DNA from: CAZTVF01 sp964616985
GTDB taxonomy: Bacteria; Planctomycetota; Phycisphaerae; SM23-33
Direction of reading: 5' to 3'
Length of the DNA stretch: 6,754 nt
Assembly (NCBI GenBank): GCA_964616985.1
Contig: CAZTVF010000182.1
Span: 1-6,754 of the forward strand
Under the pieces are notes generated by a model. The model ran no database searches, was not told the origin of the DNA, and saw nothing but the letters and a program-made list of their open reading frames with translations. Numbering within the stretch: position 1 is the first letter of the stretch; the number at the start of each line of letters is the position of its first letter. The position numbers were made by a program, and so were the translations under genes. Positions 5,333 to 6,754 of this stretch are shown here, in pieces.

Positions 5333-6754
5333 TGAATCGCAAGAGAGCAGCAGACGGAAAGGGTGCCACGGATGCTGCCGTTGGCCGACCGTCGTCCATT
5401 GGGCTGCCCCCCGACGGCTCGCCCCCAGGAGCACGCAAGGGGCTTCCGCTGTATTTCAAGCCGCCCAAAGTCTATGTGCTCGACCGTGTCTGGGACAACC
5501 CACTGGCCGCGGCGCGCGCGGAGCGGTTCTGCAGCTATCTGCCCGATGCCAAGGCCGTCACCTTTGCACTGACGGATCTGCCCGACATCGTGGTTCAGGA
5601 GAAACTCGACGCCTGTCCGCTGATGGGCTCTCTGGACGTCGTGCCGCCCACCATTCCCTTCCTGACGATGTACGACTTCGACCGCAGACGCGTAGACGCT
5701 GCCGAGCGGAAGCTCCAACAGGCCTACAAAGGGAAGGGGTCCTTTCCCTGGCGTCGGGCCGCAGGCGGCGAGGCCTTTAAGTTCCTGTGCTCGGATGGCG
5801 ATTTCCGCGGCACGCTCGATCCCCAATTCGTCTGCCGTCCACAGTGGCGCATCAACCAGGGCATCGGCTGCCCGCACCGGTGCCGGTACTGCGCGATGGG
5901 CTATTCCCTGATCGCCGGAGCCAATGTCGAGGATTACGTCGAGCACCTCGCGCGCCTCGTCCGACAGAATCCCTGGCAGAAAACGTACTTGTACGATGAT
6001 GTGATGGATGTGCTCACGACCGAGCCGGCCCTGAACGCGGTCCCGCTGCTGATGAAGTTCTTCCAGGAATCGAAGGACTACTACCTGATCTTGCACACCA
6101 AGAGCGACCGGGCCGAACCCCTGATCGACGCGGGTTACCCGAAGAACACGATCATCGTCTGGTCGCTTTCCACGCCCAGCCAGTCGCGACTGATCGAGCC
6201 AATGGCCGGCACCTGCGAAAGCCGGATCGAGGCCGCCCGCCGGGCCGAGCAGGCCGGCATGACCGCGCGCTTCAAGTTCAAACCTATCGTGCCTATGAAG
6301 AACTGGCGCTACGAGGCCGACCTGATGATCGACCTGATGTTCCAGCGCACCCATCCGGACAATCTCAGCGCCACGGTGGTCATGTGGATGGACCTGGACT
6401 GGCTGCTATCCTGCATTCCGGCCGAGATGATGGAACCCTCTTTCGTGGCCGAGGCCCAGAAGGCGGCCGCCGAACTGAAGGGCGACCGCAACGGTCCATT
6501 CCCTGAGCACGTCCGCGAGGAAGTGTACCGCCATTACTTGGCTTGCGTCCGCAAGTACAATGCGAATGTCCCGTTCACGATCTGCACCGAGAGCCTGGGC
6601 CTGTGGAAGAGAGTCGGGGCGGACCTCGGCGTGAACCCCGCAAACTACGTGTGCGGGTGCGGCCCTGGGGCGACGCCGGGCAAGCGACTTCTGGACACTA
6701 GCCCCTGGAACGACGCAAAGGCCGCGCTCACGTGGGACGGCCTCCCGGCCACGC
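5332..6754 (+). CDS. Radical SAM protein of the spore photoproduct lyase-like (SPL/SplB) family (3' end outside window)
   Basis: This iron-sulfur enzyme would cleave S-adenosylmethionine to a 5'-deoxyadenosyl radical. At least 474 residues are encoded, longer than the roughly 340 of spore photoproduct lyase, and the frame leaves the window. Residues 11-37 are a Pro/Gly/Ser-rich linker. A pre-barrel domain follows from about 38. The [4Fe-4S] motif is C180-x3-C184-x2-C187 (GCPHRCRYC). Downstream are LILHTKSD (252-259), VWSLSTP (276-282), the family block with E289-P290 and RIEAA (298-302), and FKPIVPM (316-322), all recalling SPL-type barrels. C418 (ICTES) and C441-x-C443 (CGCGPG) near the visible end could bind a second cluster. 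It is translationally coupled to the regulator (TGATG), so a role in the same sugar response is inferred. DNA photoproduct repair, the known SPL activity, fits this context poorly. Substrate unknown. Confidence 0.85.
   Translation, partial: MNRKRAADGKGATDAAVGRPSSIGLPPDGSPPGARKGLPLYFKPPKVYVLDRVWDNPLAAARAERFCSYLPDAKAVTFALTDLPDIVVQEKLDACPLMGSLDVVPPTIPFLTMYDFDRRRVDAAERKLQQAYKGKGSFPWRRAAGGEAFKFLCSDGDFRGTLDPQFVCRPQWRINQGIGCPHRCRYCAMGYSLIAGANVEDYVEHLARLVRQNPWQKTYLYDDVMDVLTTEPALNAVPLLMKFFQESKDYYLILHTKSDRAEPLIDAGYPKNTIIVWSLSTPSQSRLIEPMAGTCESRIEAARRAEQAGMTARFKFKPIVPMKNWRYEADLMIDLMFQRTHPDNLSATVVMWMDLDWLLSCIPAEMMEPSFVAEAQKAAAELKGDRNGPFPEHVREEVYRHYLACVRKYNANVPFTICTESLGLWKRVGADLGVNPANYVCGCGPGATPGKRLLDTSPWNDAKAALTWDGLPAT

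Noticed and set aside
5257..6354. 365-codon minus-strand open frame antisense to the radical SAM gene
   Set aside because: The plus strand carries the clear CxxxCxxC and SPL-like motifs; the antisense product shows no domain and spans two real genes.
1..6754. CRISPR array, tRNA, rRNA or insertion sequence
   Set aside because: No regularly spaced repeats, cloverleaf, rRNA-like segments, transposase frame or terminal inverted repeats were seen on either strand.

Overview
The window is GC-rich and densely coding, and is read as part of a bacterial carbohydrate-utilisation locus. The gene families point, without proof, to an uncultured member of the Planctomycetota/Verrucomicrobiota/Lentisphaerota group or a similar environmental lineage. 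They are a signal-peptide-free GH5-like glycosidase, paired MDR and SDR dehydrogenases, a GntR/LacI-type hybrid regulator, and a large spore-photoproduct-lyase-like radical SAM protein. No phylogenetic marker is present.

The layout is divergent. On the minus strand, transcribed right to left, lie a zinc-dependent medium-chain dehydrogenase (4089 to 3058), a short-chain dehydrogenase (3011 to 2259) 46 nt downstream, a 229-nt gap, and a large glycoside hydrolase (from 2029, running off the left edge). On the plus strand lie an AraR-type hybrid regulator (4280 to 5332) and a radical SAM protein (from 5332, running off the right edge). The last two overlap by one base (TGATG). The 190-nt divergent region holds a good plus-strand promoter and an AT-rich set of ATAGAT-type repeats that look like the regulator's operator.

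Both edge genes are open to the window boundary, with no in-frame stop: 676 codons on the left and 474 on the right.

Working model (inference): the regulator senses a sugar or sugar acid and represses itself, the radical SAM gene and probably the divergent dehydrogenase/glycosidase genes. The glycosidase, which lacks a signal peptide, would trim imported oligosaccharides. The MDR/SDR pair would oxidise and re-reduce a sugar or sugar-acid carbon, by analogy with IdnD/IdnO. The radical SAM enzyme is the unexplained member: its family is known for DNA repair, but here it is translationally coupled to a sugar-type regulator. A 13-codon reading frame just before the glycosidase resembles the N-terminus of a sugar-phosphate isomerase/epimerase family and may be a gene remnant.
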